A stretch of 64,000 bases of DNA from Tsuneonella litorea (GTDB taxonomy: Bacteria > Pseudomonadota > Alphaproteobacteria > Sphingomonadales > Sphingomonadaceae): the NCBI RefSeq assembly GCF_025154015.1, contig NZ_JAOAMV010000002.1, positions 248,001-312,000 of the forward strand, read 5' to 3'. The notes under the pieces are model-generated. The model did no database searches. It was not told the DNA's origin and was given only the letters and a program-made list of their open reading frames with translations. Below, piece after piece: positions 36,154 to 45,626 of the stretch. Position numbers and translations under genes: made by a program. Positions within the stretch are counted from its first letter, which is position 1, and every line of letters begins with the position of its first letter.

Positions 36154-36930
36154 TCAGGCGATATACTTCTCGCGCAGTGTATCGCGCAGCCGATCGTCGA
36201 CGCCGACCTTGTCCTCGAGCCAGCCGTCGAACGATCCGCTCCGTGCGACGGCCGTCGCGTGAAACCGCGCGAGGTAATCCCGGTGCACCTCGAGCAACGC
36301 GCGCACCGAGGCATCGTCCATCTTCCGTCCGAGCCGGGCCTCCATCGCCGGCACCGATTGCGCGCGCAGGATGTGCAGTGTCGGCGACTTGTTGGTGAGC
36401 AGGAACTCGCGCTCCCGGTCCTCTTCAGAAACGCCCAGGATGTGCAGCAGGATCGTCGCGGCGATGCCGGTGCGGTCCTTGCCCGCAAAGCAATGGACGA
36501 GGCTTGCCCCGTCGCGGGTCGCGAGCGCGTGGAGGTATCGCCCGAACATCACCTGCATCGCCGGGTTGTCGGGCATCCGGGTATAGACCGTCATCATCCG
36601 CCCGCGCGCATACTCGGCGGTCGTGACATCCGGCCCGATGTCCATGTGCGGCGGGCTCGAACTCGTCTCGCCGTCGTGCGCGACGACCTCGCCAGACCAG
36701 CCCTCGTGTCGCCGGCACGGGTTGTTGGTCCGTTCGGTGATCCCCCGAAGGTCGATCACGGTGCGGATGTCGAGCGCAGCCAGCGCGGCAAGGTCCGCGT
36801 CGCTTGCGCCGACGTGTTGCCCGGACCGGTAGAGCAGCCCGCGCCGCACCCGTCCCCCGTCGGCCGCATAGCCGCCGTAGTCGCGGAAGTTGTGAATGCC
36901 TTCGAACGTGGGGGTGTGGTGATCGCTCAT
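36154..36930 (-). CDS. Tyrosine/serine phosphatase (PtpB-like)
   Basis: A 258-residue protein phosphatase of the tyrosine-phosphatase 3 family (Mycobacterium PtpB and fungal-type DSPs). The N-terminus NFRDYGGYAADGGRVRRGLLYRSGQ and the P-loop HCFAGKDRTG (146-155, catalytic Cys147, Arg153) are diagnostic. VIDLRGITER supplies the general acid region. It could act on phosphoproteins or phosphoinositides. A longer frame upstream is rejected because the family starts near MSDHHTPTFEGI. It lies 38 bases after the aspartic-protease gene. Confidence 0.87.
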   Translation of the reverse strand: MSDHHTPTFEGIHNFRDYGGYAADGGRVRRGLLYRSGQHVGASDADLAALAALDIRTVIDLRGITERTNNPCRRHEGWSGEVVAHDGETSSSPPHMDIGPDVTTAEYARGRMMTVYTRMPDNPAMQVMFGRYLHALATRDGASLVHCFAGKDRTGIAATILLHILGVSEEDREREFLLTNKSPTLHILRAQSVPAMEARLGRKMDDASVRALLEVHRDYLARFHATAVARSGSFDGWLEDKVGVDDRLRDTLREKYIA

Positions 36931-36968
36931 GGCTTCGCCCCTGCCAGCCGCAACGGCCAGCGGCAAGG

Positions 36969-37637
36969 TCAGTCGACGGCGACCGGCTGGGGGTTGTGCG
37001 GACGCAGGATCAGCACGTTGTCCTCGACCCGCCACGATGCAAGCCGCGACAACAGGTTCATGCCGATCACGTTGGTTTCGCCGATATTCGGCGCGATCAC
37101 CGCATCGAGGCCACCGGCCTTGATGTTGCCGAACCGCAGCGTGTCGATCGTCGTCAGTTCGGCCGAGACCGTTCCGTTGGCGGTCGAGATGCGCACCGGC
37201 AAACCGCCCGCGCGAGGACGGAGCCCCGCATGGTCGGCGACCGGTACCGAGACGGCGGTCAGCGTGGCGCCCGTATCGACGAGGAACGGTGCGGCAAAGC
37301 CGTTCACTTCGGCGCGGATCCAGAAATGTCCGTCGGGCGCCATCGGCACCCGCGTCTCGCCTCCCGCCACTGTCTGCGGCGGCAGGCCCAGTTCGGGCAC
37401 CGCGACGTCGAGGCGCGGATCGAAGCGCGAGACCTGCAGCACCACGACGACCAGAATGCCGGCAAGCACCAGCGTGCTGGCGCCCGCGAGCGTGCGCCCG
37501 GCGGCCGAGCCGCGCCGCGCGATCGCGCTGCCCACGAAGCTGCCCACGATAGCCGCCACGGTGGCCATCAGCAGCCCCGAGCGCGGCACCTCGCGGATGA
37601 TGTCGGCCGCTGCGTCAACGATCGCCTTGAAGTCCAT
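36969..37637 (-). CDS. Membrane-anchored retropepsin-like aspartic protease
   Basis: A 222-residue protein with two hydrophobic segments (about residues 22-38 and 48-67) and a C-terminal retropepsin-like domain. The catalytic motif is FLVDTGATLTAVS (DTG), and the flap/hydrophobic motif NVIGMNLLSRL follows, as in the TIGR02281 clan AA family of proteobacteria. Single-domain proteases of this type dimerise. Substrate unknown. It lies 42 bases downstream of egtD on the same strand. Confidence 0.85.
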   Translation of the reverse strand: MDFKAIVDAAADIIREVPRSGLLMATVAAIVGSFVGSAIARRGSAAGRTLAGASTLVLAGILVVVVLQVSRFDPRLDVAVPELGLPPQTVAGGETRVPMAPDGHFWIRAEVNGFAAPFLVDTGATLTAVSVPVADHAGLRPRAGGLPVRISTANGTVSAELTTIDTLRFGNIKAGGLDAVIAPNIGETNVIGMNLLSRLASWRVEDNVLILRPHNPQPVAVD

Positions 37638-37679
37638 CGTAGCCGAGATAGTACCCCCAGAGCGCTTTCGCCACCATGA

Positions 37680-38666
37680 CTAGGGCGCGCTGCGCGGCAC
37701 CGTCGCATCGGCGAGGATCATCGAGAAGCGATCCTCCGCATCGGTCCAGCGCCGGGCCGGCGTCCAGCCGCCGGCAAGCAGCAGCAGGGTGGAGCTGCGG
37801 CGCGAGAACTTGTGGCTGTTCTCGGTGTGGATCGTTTCGCCCTCGCGCATCGTGAAGCGGCGCCCAGCCACCTGGAAAGCGATGTCGCGGGTTGCCTCGA
37901 GGTGCATTTCGATCCGCGCGTAATCGTCGTTCCATCGCGCGACATGGCGCAGCGCGTCGAGCGGGATGGTGCCGCCGAGTTCGCGGTTGATCCGCGCGGC
38001 GAGATTGCAGTTGAAGCGCGCCGTCACCCCCGCCGCGTCGTCATAGGCCGCCTCGAGCACGGCGGGATCCTTGATAAGGTCCATCCCGATCAGGAGCTGG
38101 CTGCCCTCGCCCAGCGTCGCGCGCATGGTGCGCAAGAGGTCGGTGGCGGTACGTGCGACCATGTTGCCGATCGTCGAACCCGGAAAGAAGCCGAGCTTGG
38201 GCAGATGTGAAACGGCCTCGGGAAGCTCGACCTTGCGCATGAAGTCGGCCTCGACCGGATGCACGGGCAGCGTGGGAAACTTGGCCGCGAGCGCCTCGGC
38301 GGACGCGCGCAGGAAGTCGCCGGCGATGTCGAGCGGGACATAGGCCGCCGGCGCGATCGCATCGAGCAATAGCGGCGCCTTGACCGAACTGCCCGAACCG
38401 AACTCGACCACCGCGCGCCCTTCGCCGATGCGCTCGCGAAACTCCGCGCCGCACGAGGACAGGATCTCGGTTTCCGCGCGCGTCGGGTAGTATTCGGGCA
38501 GCTGCGTGATATCCTCGAACAGCTCGGACCCGATGTCGTCGTAGAACCAGCGTGCGGGGATCGCCTTCTGCGGCTCGGACAGGCCCTGCAGCACGTCGGC
38601 GCGGAAATCCGTCGCGACACCATTCTCGTCGACTTCGACGAGGTTGAGGCTTTCGTTGGTGCGCAT
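37680..38666 (-). CDS. egtD: L-histidine N(alpha)-methyltransferase
   Basis: Trimethylates histidine to hercynine with S-adenosylmethionine, the first step of ergothioneine synthesis. The 328 residues have the SAM motif VVEFGSGSSVKAPLLLDAI, the substrate region YYPTRAETEIL, GFFPGSTIGN, the aspartate in GMDLIKDPAVLEAAYDD and the C-terminal IHTENSHKFS. These are the EgtD signatures. The ATG at 38666 overlaps the stop of egtB. Upstream reading in the same frame lies inside egtB and is rejected. Confidence 0.92.
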   Translation of the reverse strand: MRTNESLNLVEVDENGVATDFRADVLQGLSEPQKAIPARWFYDDIGSELFEDITQLPEYYPTRAETEILSSCGAEFRERIGEGRAVVEFGSGSSVKAPLLLDAIAPAAYVPLDIAGDFLRASAEALAAKFPTLPVHPVEADFMRKVELPEAVSHLPKLGFFPGSTIGNMVARTATDLLRTMRATLGEGSQLLIGMDLIKDPAVLEAAYDDAAGVTARFNCNLAARINRELGGTIPLDALRHVARWNDDYARIEMHLEATRDIAFQVAGRRFTMREGETIHTENSHKFSRRSSTLLLLAGGWTPARRWTDAEDRFSMILADATVPRSAP

Positions 38667-39943
38667 CAGTCGTCCTTGGCGAGCCGCAGTCCGGTGAACT
38701 GCCAGCGCTGATGAGGGTAGAAGAAGTTGCGATAGCTCGCGCGCGAGTGTCCGCGGACGGTGGCGCAACTCGCCCCGCGCAGGACGACCTGCCCGCTCAT
38801 GAACTTGCCGTTGTATTCGCCCACCGCGCCCTCGGCGGGGCGGAACCGGGGGTACGGCAGGTATCCCGAGCGGGTGAACTGCCAGCAATCGCCAAACAGC
38901 CCGGTCCCGCCGCGCGGGGATGGCGGCGCGGCGCCGTCGAGCTGGTTGCCGCCCGATGGATCTTGCCCCCGCGCGATCGCTTCCCATTCGAACTCGGTCG
39001 GCAGGCGCGCGCCAGCCCAGCTCGCGAACGCGTCGGCCTCGAAGTGGGAGATGTGCGTCACCGGCGCGTGGGGGTCGCGCTCCTGCCAGCCGGCATGCGT
39101 GAAATCCTCCGTGCCGCGCCAGTAGAGCGGAGCCTCGATGCCCTCCTCCTGCACCCAGGCCCATCCGTCGGAGAGCCAGAGCGAGGCGGTCCGGTAGCCG
39201 CCGTCGTCGAGGAATTCCTGCCACTCGGCGTTGGTCACCAATCGGTCGGCGAGCGCGAACGGTTCGAGCAGGACGCGGTGGGCGGGGCCCTCGTTGTCGA
39301 ACGCGAAACCCGGGCCCTCGTGACCGACACGGGCGATGCCGCCGGGGTGTCGATGCCAGCCGCCCGCGTTTGCAGGACTGGATGCCGCGCCCTCCCCCTT
39401 CTCCGCCCACATCGCCGGGCCGAGGGGGTTCTGGAACAGGGCGTGCTTGATGTCCGTCAGCAGCAGTTCCTGGTGCTGTTGCTCGTGCGCGATGCCGAGT
39501 TCGATCAGCGGCGCGAGCGCGGGGTCGTCGAGCAGGGGACCCATCGCCGCGGTCACGTGGGCACGCCAGGCAAGGATCTCGTCGACGGTGGGTCGCGAGA
39601 GCATCCCGCGCCGCGCGCGCATGAGCCGGTCGCCCTCCGCCTCGTAGTAAGAGTTGAACAGGTACGGCCACTGCTCGCGCCAAAGGCGATATCCGTCGGC
39701 GTGGTCGCGCAGCAGGAAGGTCTCCCAGAACCATGTCGTATGCGCGAGGTGCCACTTGGTCGGACTGGCATCCTCCATCGACTGGATCGTCGCATCGGCG
39801 TCGGACAGGGGCACGGCGAGCGCCTCGCTCAGCGAACGTGTGCGGAGGAATCTTTCCTGCAGGCCGGGCGTGTCCGCGGCGGCGCGGGTCTCGGGCTGGG
39901 GCACGCTGACATCCTCTTGTCGCTTCCAGTCCTGACCCAACAT
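38666..39943 (-). CDS. egtB: Ergothioneine biosynthesis protein EgtB
   Basis: Non-haem iron sulfoxide synthase that joins hercynine to a thiol donor with O2. The 425 residues have an N-terminal DinB-like domain whose iron ligands would be His68 (WHLAH), His153 and His157 (HEQQHQE), and a C-terminal formylglycine-generating-enzyme/C-type-lectin-like domain (EFEWEAIARGQ, ending VVLRGASCATVRGHSRASYRNFFYP). The absence of a fused methyltransferase argues for EgtB rather than OvoA. A GTG 13 codons in (39904) with AAGAGG before it is an alternative start. egtA, egtC and egtE are not in the window. Confidence 0.9.
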   Translation of the reverse strand: MLGQDWKRQEDVSVPQPETRAAADTPGLQERFLRTRSLSEALAVPLSDADATIQSMEDASPTKWHLAHTTWFWETFLLRDHADGYRLWREQWPYLFNSYYEAEGDRLMRARRGMLSRPTVDEILAWRAHVTAAMGPLLDDPALAPLIELGIAHEQQHQELLLTDIKHALFQNPLGPAMWAEKGEGAASSPANAGGWHRHPGGIARVGHEGPGFAFDNEGPAHRVLLEPFALADRLVTNAEWQEFLDDGGYRTASLWLSDGWAWVQEEGIEAPLYWRGTEDFTHAGWQERDPHAPVTHISHFEADAFASWAGARLPTEFEWEAIARGQDPSGGNQLDGAAPPSPRGGTGLFGDCWQFTRSGYLPYPRFRPAEGAVGEYNGKFMSGQVVLRGASCATVRGHSRASYRNFFYPHQRWQFTGLRLAKDD

Positions 39944-40057
39944 GGCCGAACCGACACCACATGGAAAGACCGGCGTTCGGTTTTCGTTCCCTGGATCCCG
40001 AATGCGGGTTGTGCCGCGCTTTCCGAAGCCTCATGCGGTTCGCGAAAGGCAGGTGGG

Positions 40058-41035
40058 ATGATGCGTATCCGGCAAGCGATCATCGAACGGACCGGCGGAC
40101 CAGAGGTCATCGGCTGGCGCGAGGTCGACCTGAACGACCCCGGTCCAGGCGAGGTCCTGCTGCGGCACGAGGCGATCGGCCTCAACTTCATCGATACCTA
40201 TCACCGCTCGGGGCTCTACCCGATCGAGCTGCCCGGGACGCTCGGGCTCGAGGCGGCCGGCACGGTCGAAGCCGTCGGCGAAGGCGTCAGCCTGTCGGTC
40301 GGCGACCGGGTGGCGACTTTCGGCCCCAACCGGGCCGCCTATGCCGACGCGCAGGTCGCGGCCGAGGCGAGCCTGTTCAAGGTGCCGGACGGCATCCCGC
40401 TCGACGTCGCGGCGGCGATTCTGCTCAAGGGCCTAACCACCGAGATGCTCGCCGAACGCGTCGCGCCGCTCGCTCCGGGCAACTGGGCGCTGGTTCACGC
40501 GGCGGCGGGCGGTGTCGGGCAATTGCTGGTCCAGTGGCTGGCGGCCCGCGGCGTGCGGGTGATCGCGACCGCCGGCTCCGCGGAAAAGCGGCAACGGGCC
40601 GTCGATCTGGGCGCGGAAGTCGCGCTCGACACCGGGGCCGACGACCTGGCGCACCAGGTGCGCGAGGCGACAGGTGGCGCCGGGGTCCGCGCGAGCTACG
40701 ACGGGGTCGGGAAAGCGACCTGGGATGCCTCGCTCAAGGCGACGGGTCGGCGCGGGATCGTCGCCAGCTTCGGCAACGCCAGCGGCCCCGTGTCCGGCGT
40801 GAACCTTGGATCGCTGGCGAGCGCCGGTTCGCTGTTCGTCACGCGTCCGACGCTGTTCGACTACTACCGCGAACCGGATGAGCGCGCGGTGGGAAGCGGC
40901 AAGCTGTGGTCGCTGGTCGAACGAGGGAAGCTGACGGTGGAGATCGGCCAGACCTACCCGCTTTCGGAAGTCGCGCAGGCCCACCGTGACCTTGAAGGCC
41001 GCAAGACCGTGGGATCGACGATATTGCGACCCTGA
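40058..41035 (+). CDS. NADPH:quinone oxidoreductase (zeta-crystallin-like)
   Basis: Medium-chain dehydrogenase of 325 residues without zinc ligands, of the quinone reductase type. The N-terminal NFIDTYHRSGLYP and LGLEAAGTVEAVGEGV are the signature, the cofactor site is VHAAAGGVGQLLVQWLAA, and a C-terminal LEGRKTVGSTIL is present. It would reduce quinones with NADPH in one- or two-electron steps. Starts at 40058 or 40061 are both possible. It diverges from egtB across 114 bases and is followed by a strong hairpin. Confidence 0.88.
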   Translation: MMRIRQAIIERTGGPEVIGWREVDLNDPGPGEVLLRHEAIGLNFIDTYHRSGLYPIELPGTLGLEAAGTVEAVGEGVSLSVGDRVATFGPNRAAYADAQVAAEASLFKVPDGIPLDVAAAILLKGLTTEMLAERVAPLAPGNWALVHAAAGGVGQLLVQWLAARGVRVIATAGSAEKRQRAVDLGAEVALDTGADDLAHQVREATGGAGVRASYDGVGKATWDASLKATGRRGIVASFGNASGPVSGVNLGSLASAGSLFVTRPTLFDYYREPDERAVGSGKLWSLVERGKLTVEIGQTYPLSEVAQAHRDLEGRKTVGSTILRP

Positions 41036-41042
41036 CCGGTAC

Positions 41043-41064
41043 GGGCGGCGCTGAAAGGCCGCCC
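41043..41064. terminator. Bidirectional hairpin between the quinone reductase and DAHP synthase genes
   Basis: A 7-bp GC-rich stem, GGGCGGC (41043-41049) with GCCGCCC (41058-41064), and an 8-nt loop (GCTGAAAG) sits between convergent stops. There is no poly-T on either side, as is common in GC-rich genomes. It probably serves both genes. Confidence 0.5.
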
Positions 41065-41083
41065 TCGCCCGGCAGGCGTTTCC

Positions 41084-42463
41084 CTAAGCCGCGGCGGCGG
41101 GACGGGCCTGCGCCTCGAGGTTGAGCATCTCGGCCAGCAGGAACGCGAGCTCGATCGACTGGGCCGCGTTGAGCCGCGGGTCGCAATGCGTGTGATAGCG
41201 GTCGCCGAGCGCCTCGTCGGTGATCGCCACCGCGCCGCCGACGCACTCGGTCACGTCCTGCCCGGTCATCTCGATGTGGATGCCCCCGGCATGGGTCCCT
41301 TCGGCGCGGTGCACTGCGAAGAAGCCCTTCACTTCGGACAGGATGCGGTCGAAGGGCCGCGTCTTGTATCCGCTGTCCGACTTGACGACGTTGCCGTGCA
41401 TCGGGTCGCAGCTCCAGACCACCGGGTGCCCTTCGCGCGCGACGGCGCGAACCAGGCGTGGCAAGCCCGTCTCGACCTTGTCGTGGCCGAACCGGCTGAT
41501 AAGCGTCATCCGCCCCGCCTCGCGCGCCGGGTTGAGCGTGTCGAGGAGCCGCAGCAGGTCGTCCGGCTCGAGGCTGGGGCCGCACTTCATGCCCAGGGGA
41601 TTGCCGATCCCGCGCGCGAACTCGATGTGCGCGCTGCCCGGGAATCGCGTCCGGTCGCCGATCCAGACCATGTGCGCGCTGGTGTCGTACCAGTCGCCCG
41701 TCAGGCTGTCCTGCCGGGTCAGCGCCTGCTCGTAGGGAAGCAGCAGCGCTTCGTGGCTGGTGTAGAAGGTCGTCCGCTCGAGCTGCGGCAGGGTTTCCGG
41801 GTTGACCCCGCAGGCCTCCATGAAGTCGAGCGATTCCCCGATGCGGTCGGCGACGTCCCTGAACTTGTCGGCCCACGGACTGCGGCCCATGAAGTCGAGC
41901 GTCCAGCGGTGGACCTGCCGCAGGTTGGCATAGCCGCCGCCCGCAAAGGCGCGCAGCAGGTTCAGCGTCGCGGCGGCCTGCGAATAGGCGCGCACCATCC
42001 GCTGGGGGTCGTTGCGCCGCGTATCGGGGTCGAACTCGATCCCGTTGACGTTATCGCCGAAGTAGCTCGGCAGCGTGACCGATCCTTGCGTTTCGGTGTC
42101 GGAACTGCGCGGCTTGGCGAACTGTCCGGCCATCCGGCCGACCTTCACCACCGGCCGCTTGCTCGCGAACGTCAGCACGACCGCCATCTGGAGCAGCACG
42201 CGAAAGGTATCGCGGATGTTGTTGGGGTGGAATTCGGCGAAACTTTCGGCGCAGTCGCCGCCCTGGAGCAGGAATCCGTGCCCGTTGGCAACATCCGCCA
42301 GATCGGCTTTCAGCGCCCGCGCCTCGCCCGCGAAGACCAGCGGCGGATAGCTCGCCAGCGTCTTCTCCGCCTCCGCAAGCGCGGCGGGGTCTTCGTAACG
42401 CGGCAAGTGACGCGCTTCGTGCGCCTGCCAGCTTTCGGGGGTCCAGTTGCTTGCCACGGTCAT
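41084..42463 (-). CDS. Class II 3-deoxy-7-phosphoheptulonate (DAHP) synthase
   Basis: First enzyme of the shikimate pathway: condenses phosphoenolpyruvate and erythrose 4-phosphate. The 459 residues are of the plant-like class II type, with [11 protein letters not shown] (metal-binding Cys), [51 protein letters not shown] and VTECVGGA. It lacks the class I architecture. The start is taken at 42463 (MTVASNW); an ATG further up (MARRRLC) is less typical. It is followed by the bidirectional hairpin at 41043. Confidence 0.95.
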   Translation of the reverse strand: MTVASNWTPESWQAHEARHLPRYEDPAALAEAEKTLASYPPLVFAGEARALKADLADVANGHGFLLQGGDCAESFAEFHPNNIRDTFRVLLQMAVVLTFASKRPVVKVGRMAGQFAKPRSSDTETQGSVTLPSYFGDNVNGIEFDPDTRRNDPQRMVRAYSQAAATLNLLRAFAGGGYANLRQVHRWTLDFMGRSPWADKFRDVADRIGESLDFMEACGVNPETLPQLERTTFYTSHEALLLPYEQALTRQDSLTGDWYDTSAHMVWIGDRTRFPGSAHIEFARGIGNPLGMKCGPSLEPDDLLRLLDTLNPAREAGRMTLISRFGHDKVETGLPRLVRAVAREGHPVVWSCDPMHGNVVKSDSGYKTRPFDRILSEVKGFFAVHRAEGTHAGGIHIEMTGQDVTECVGGAVAITDEALGDRYHTHCDPRLNAAQSIELAFLLAEMLNLEAQARPAAAA

Positions 42464-42523
42464 TTCGTCGGTCGTTTCGCGGGAATGCGCTTCTAGGCGC
42501 TGGAACACCGAACCGCAAAGCCG

Positions 42524-42558
42524 GCGCCGGGCCAAGCGCGATAATCTTGGCCCGGCGC
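42524..42558 (-). terminator. Strong hairpin after the M16 peptidase gene
   Basis: A perfect 13-bp stem, GCGCCGGGCCAAG (42524-42536) with CTTGGCCCGGCGC (42546-42558), with a 9-nt AT-rich loop. It sits 16 bases after the end of the M16 gene and before the DAHP synthase gene, which is read in the same direction. It is followed on that strand by CGGCTTTGCGG, not a clean T-tract. It likely separates the two transcripts. Confidence 0.7.
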
Positions 42559-42574
42559 AAGCGTGCGTGTCTCG

Positions 42575-45517
42575 TCAGCGCCCTCCGGGAGCGGGTGCCG
42601 CGCCACCAGCGGCCGTGGCCAGCTGCTGACCCTGAGGAATCACCGCAAGGCGGAAAGGCATGCGCGCGGTAAGGTACTTGGCGGCCAGCGCCTGCATCGC
42701 CTCGGGCGTCGTCTGGGTATAGTCGTTGAGCAACGAGCGCAGCATGGCGACCCTGCGCGAATCCTCGCTCGCGCCTTCGAGCTGCCAGAGCCAGAAGGTG
42801 TTTCCGGTCGATGCCCGGCTGATCGACTGCTTGAGCGGTTCGGTCACGCGGGCAAGCTCATCGGCGGTCACCGGGGTCGAGGCCAGGTCGTGCGCGATCT
42901 TGTCGGTTGCGGAAAAGAACGCCGGAACATCCTGCGGCCGGATCATGGCCAGCGCCTTGATCGAGCCGCCGGACGGGACATCCTCGGGCCATTCGTTCGC
43001 CACCTGCGGCGAATAGCTCGCGCCGGTCCGTTCGCGCATCTCGTCGAGCAGGCGGTTGTTGAACAGGTCGCTGAGGATCTGGAGCTGGCGCGATTCGCGC
43101 AGGCCCGCCACCCCGCCGCCGGTCGGCCAGGCGACCATCGCCGCGGCCTGGTTGGCGTCACCACGGTGGAACAGAACCCGGGGCGCGGTGTCGCTGGCGA
43201 CGGTGGTCGGGCGCGCCAGCACCTCGGCCGGGATCGGCTCGCGCGGGGACAGTGCGCCGAAGGTGCGCCGGAGCGCCTCGACCGTCGCGTCCTTGTCGAA
43301 TTCGCCGAACACGAGAACTTCGACCGGCCCCTGCCTGAGCAGCGGTTCCCAGACCCGGCGGAATCCTTCCGGCGTGGCCGCGTCGAGCTGGGCCGGTGTG
43401 GGTGTCTCGAAACGCGGGTCATGACCGTAGAGTTCGTAGTCGAGATCGCGCTCGAGCACGCCGTTAGGGCTCGTCGCGTAGCTTTCGTATGCGAGCTTTG
43501 CCGCCGCGCGGGCGCGGATCACCGGGTTGGGATCCCAGCGCGGCATCCCCAGCTTCGCGGCGAACAGGTAGAGCTGGTCCGCCAGGTCGGCCGACCGGGT
43601 CTGCGCGGCGAAAGTGAAGACCCCGTCGTCGATGCTGAAATCGAAGCCCATCTTGCGCCCCGTCGAGATGCGGTCGAGTTCTTCCTGGCCGAGTTCGCCG
43701 ACACCCGAACCCACAAGCGCCGCTTCGCCGAGCGAGGCATAGACCGCGTCCTGCGGGCTGAACGCGCGGCGGCCCGATCCGAAGCGGACCTTGACGGTCA
43801 CCCGCCCCGGCTCGGCGTTGTTGCTCCACAGCAGCGCGGACACGCCGTTGGCGAACTTTACCCGCTCGATCCCGAGCACGCCGAGCGACGCCTGTTCCGC
43901 CACGGCGCCCGGCGGGCCGACCGGCGGGAGATCGTCGAAGGACACCGTCTTGGCCGCGAGCCGCGCGCCGCTGTCCGCGCTGACCGGCGCGAGGAGCGCG
44001 GTGCGCAGCGCAGCCGGATCAGCCTCCGCTGGGTCCGGCGTGACATAGACCGATCGCGTCACCGCGCCGGTGAACAGGGCACGGGTATGCGCCAGCACGT
44101 TCGCCGGGGTGAACTTGTCCTTCATGCCGTTGAAGACCTTGAGCACCGTTTCGGGCGCCGCGACCGTCTCGCGGATATCGACCGCCTGGACGATGTCGTC
44201 GGCAAGCTTCGAGCCGGCAAGCACCGCGCGCTGCTCGACCTGGCTGGCGAAGGCGACCTCGAACTCGGCCATCTCGCGGTCGATTTCTTCCTGTGTCGGA
44301 GGGGTCGCCAGCGCATCGGCGATTACCGCCCGCACGTCGGCGAGCGCGGCGCGCCAGTCTTCGGTCAGCGGCGCGAAGCTGACGAACGTGGCGTCGGCTG
44401 TTCGGCTGACGTCGTCCTGGTTCACCTGCGCGTAGAGGAAGGACCCACCCGCCCGCGCACGGGCCTCGAGGCGCCGGTTGATGATCGATTGCGCCAGCGA
44501 ATCGAGCAGCAGGCCCTCGTTGTAGACGATGGTATCGTTGACCGGCCGCCAGGGTCGCATGATCGCGTAGGTCAACGTCCGCGGCAGGTCGGGTTCGACG
44601 AGAACCTGGGTCTCGCCGACGGGGTTCGCCGGATCGGCCCCGGCGGGCGCGACCGGGTCCCCGAATGCCGGGGGTTCGACGTGCGGCCCGTTGCCCTTCC
44701 AGTCGCCGAAGTACCGCTCGACCAGCGCTGCCAGCGCGCGCGGATCGGCATCACCGGCTACCACGATGACGGTATTCTCGGGCCGATACCAGCGGTCGTG
44801 GAACGCGCGTACGCTCTGCGGGGTTGCCGCGGTGAGGGTCTCCTCGGTACCGATCGGCAGGCGATTGGCGAGCCGCTGGCCCGCAAAGATCGTCTTGCGG
44901 CTTTCCTGCGCCACGCGCTGCGCGGCCGCTGCCTGCTCGCGCTTTTCGGCAAGGACGATCGGCAGGTCCTCGGCAAGCCCCTTGGCCGACAGCGTCGGCT
45001 CGCGGATCATGCCCGACAGCAGCTTGAACACCTCGTTGAGCTTGCCCGGGTTCGCCTCGGGCACGTCGAGCTTGTAGACGGTCTGGGTGGGCGTGGTCTC
45101 GGCGTTGGTGTCGCTGCCGAACGTGGCGCCGAGCCGCTGGAATGTCGGAATGGCCGCGCCGTTCGCGAGGTACTTGCTTTCCCGGAACGTCATGTGCTCG
45201 ATCAGGTGCGCGAACCCCTGTTCGTGGTCCTGCTCGTGGATCGAGCCGGCATCGATGCGCACGCGGATCGACACCTGTTCGGGCGGGACGCCGTTCTTGC
45301 GGACCGCGTAGCGCAGCCCGTTCGGCATTTCGCCGAACAGCCATTCGGGATCGCGGGGCACGTCGCTGCCGCGATAGATCCAGGGGGTCGCCGATCCGGT
45401 CTGCAGGTGACGGGGCGCGGCGACCGCCGACTTCTGCTGCGCCGCGACCGGCGCGGCGAGCATGGCGAGCGGGAGAAGGGGCGCAAGGTGCCGGGCGGCA
45501 CGCGAAAACAAGCTCAT
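42575..45517 (-). CDS. Periplasmic M16 zinc metallopeptidase (two-domain, pitrilysin/insulinase family)
   Basis: A 980-residue secreted protease. A signal peptide covers residues 1-27 (hydrophobic core LAPLLPLAMLAAPVAA). The inverted zinc motif HxxEH is HLIEH (His104, Glu107, His108), with the third ligand a Glu near residue 183, in the first of two M16 halves. The second half (from about residue 510) is the usual inactive partner that completes the clamshell. Likely role is degrading periplasmic peptides. It diverges from the Nfu gene. A CGCTATAAGGG motif at 45526-45535 in the divergent spacer could be a -10 region. Confidence 0.9.
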   Translation of the reverse strand: MSLFSRAARHLAPLLPLAMLAAPVAAQQKSAVAAPRHLQTGSATPWIYRGSDVPRDPEWLFGEMPNGLRYAVRKNGVPPEQVSIRVRIDAGSIHEQDHEQGFAHLIEHMTFRESKYLANGAAIPTFQRLGATFGSDTNAETTPTQTVYKLDVPEANPGKLNEVFKLLSGMIREPTLSAKGLAEDLPIVLAEKREQAAAAQRVAQESRKTIFAGQRLANRLPIGTEETLTAATPQSVRAFHDRWYRPENTVIVVAGDADPRALAALVERYFGDWKGNGPHVEPPAFGDPVAPAGADPANPVGETQVLVEPDLPRTLTYAIMRPWRPVNDTIVYNEGLLLDSLAQSIINRRLEARARAGGSFLYAQVNQDDVSRTADATFVSFAPLTEDWRAALADVRAVIADALATPPTQEEIDREMAEFEVAFASQVEQRAVLAGSKLADDIVQAVDIRETVAAPETVLKVFNGMKDKFTPANVLAHTRALFTGAVTRSVYVTPDPAEADPAALRTALLAPVSADSGARLAAKTVSFDDLPPVGPPGAVAEQASLGVLGIERVKFANGVSALLWSNNAEPGRVTVKVRFGSGRRAFSPQDAVYASLGEAALVGSGVGELGQEELDRISTGRKMGFDFSIDDGVFTFAAQTRSADLADQLYLFAAKLGMPRWDPNPVIRARAAAKLAYESYATSPNGVLERDLDYELYGHDPRFETPTPAQLDAATPEGFRRVWEPLLRQGPVEVLVFGEFDKDATVEALRRTFGALSPREPIPAEVLARPTTVASDTAPRVLFHRGDANQAAAMVAWPTGGGVAGLRESRQLQILSDLFNNRLLDEMRERTGASYSPQVANEWPEDVPSGGSIKALAMIRPQDVPAFFSATDKIAHDLASTPVTADELARVTEPLKQSISRASTGNTFWLWQLEGASEDSRRVAMLRSLLNDYTQTTPEAMQALAAKYLTARMPFRLAVIPQGQQLATAAGGAAPAPGGR

Positions 45518-45626
45518 GACAACACGCTATAAGGGACAGCCGGGTGAAGGGATAGTGAATGCGGGAAAGGAAGCTCTCGAGGGCGGGCGGGTTGTCGCAG
45601 CGGCGGGGGGGCACTACATCCCGGAT

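Noticed and set aside
38666-39943. Ovothiol synthase (OvoA)
   Set aside because: OvoA is a longer fusion with its own methyltransferase domain. Here the methyltransferase is a separate EgtD with hercynine-type motifs, so ergothioneine is more likely.
42563-45532. Very long open frame on the plus strand opposite the M16 peptidase gene
   Set aside because: The M16 frame has a signal peptide, HxxEH motif and normal length; the opposite frame has none and reads as an arginine-rich antisense translation.
45526-45535. CGCTATAAGGG as a promoter for the M16 or Nfu gene
   Set aside because: It resembles the miaB -10 but no matching -35 element lies at 16-18 bases in either direction, so it is not reported as a promoter.
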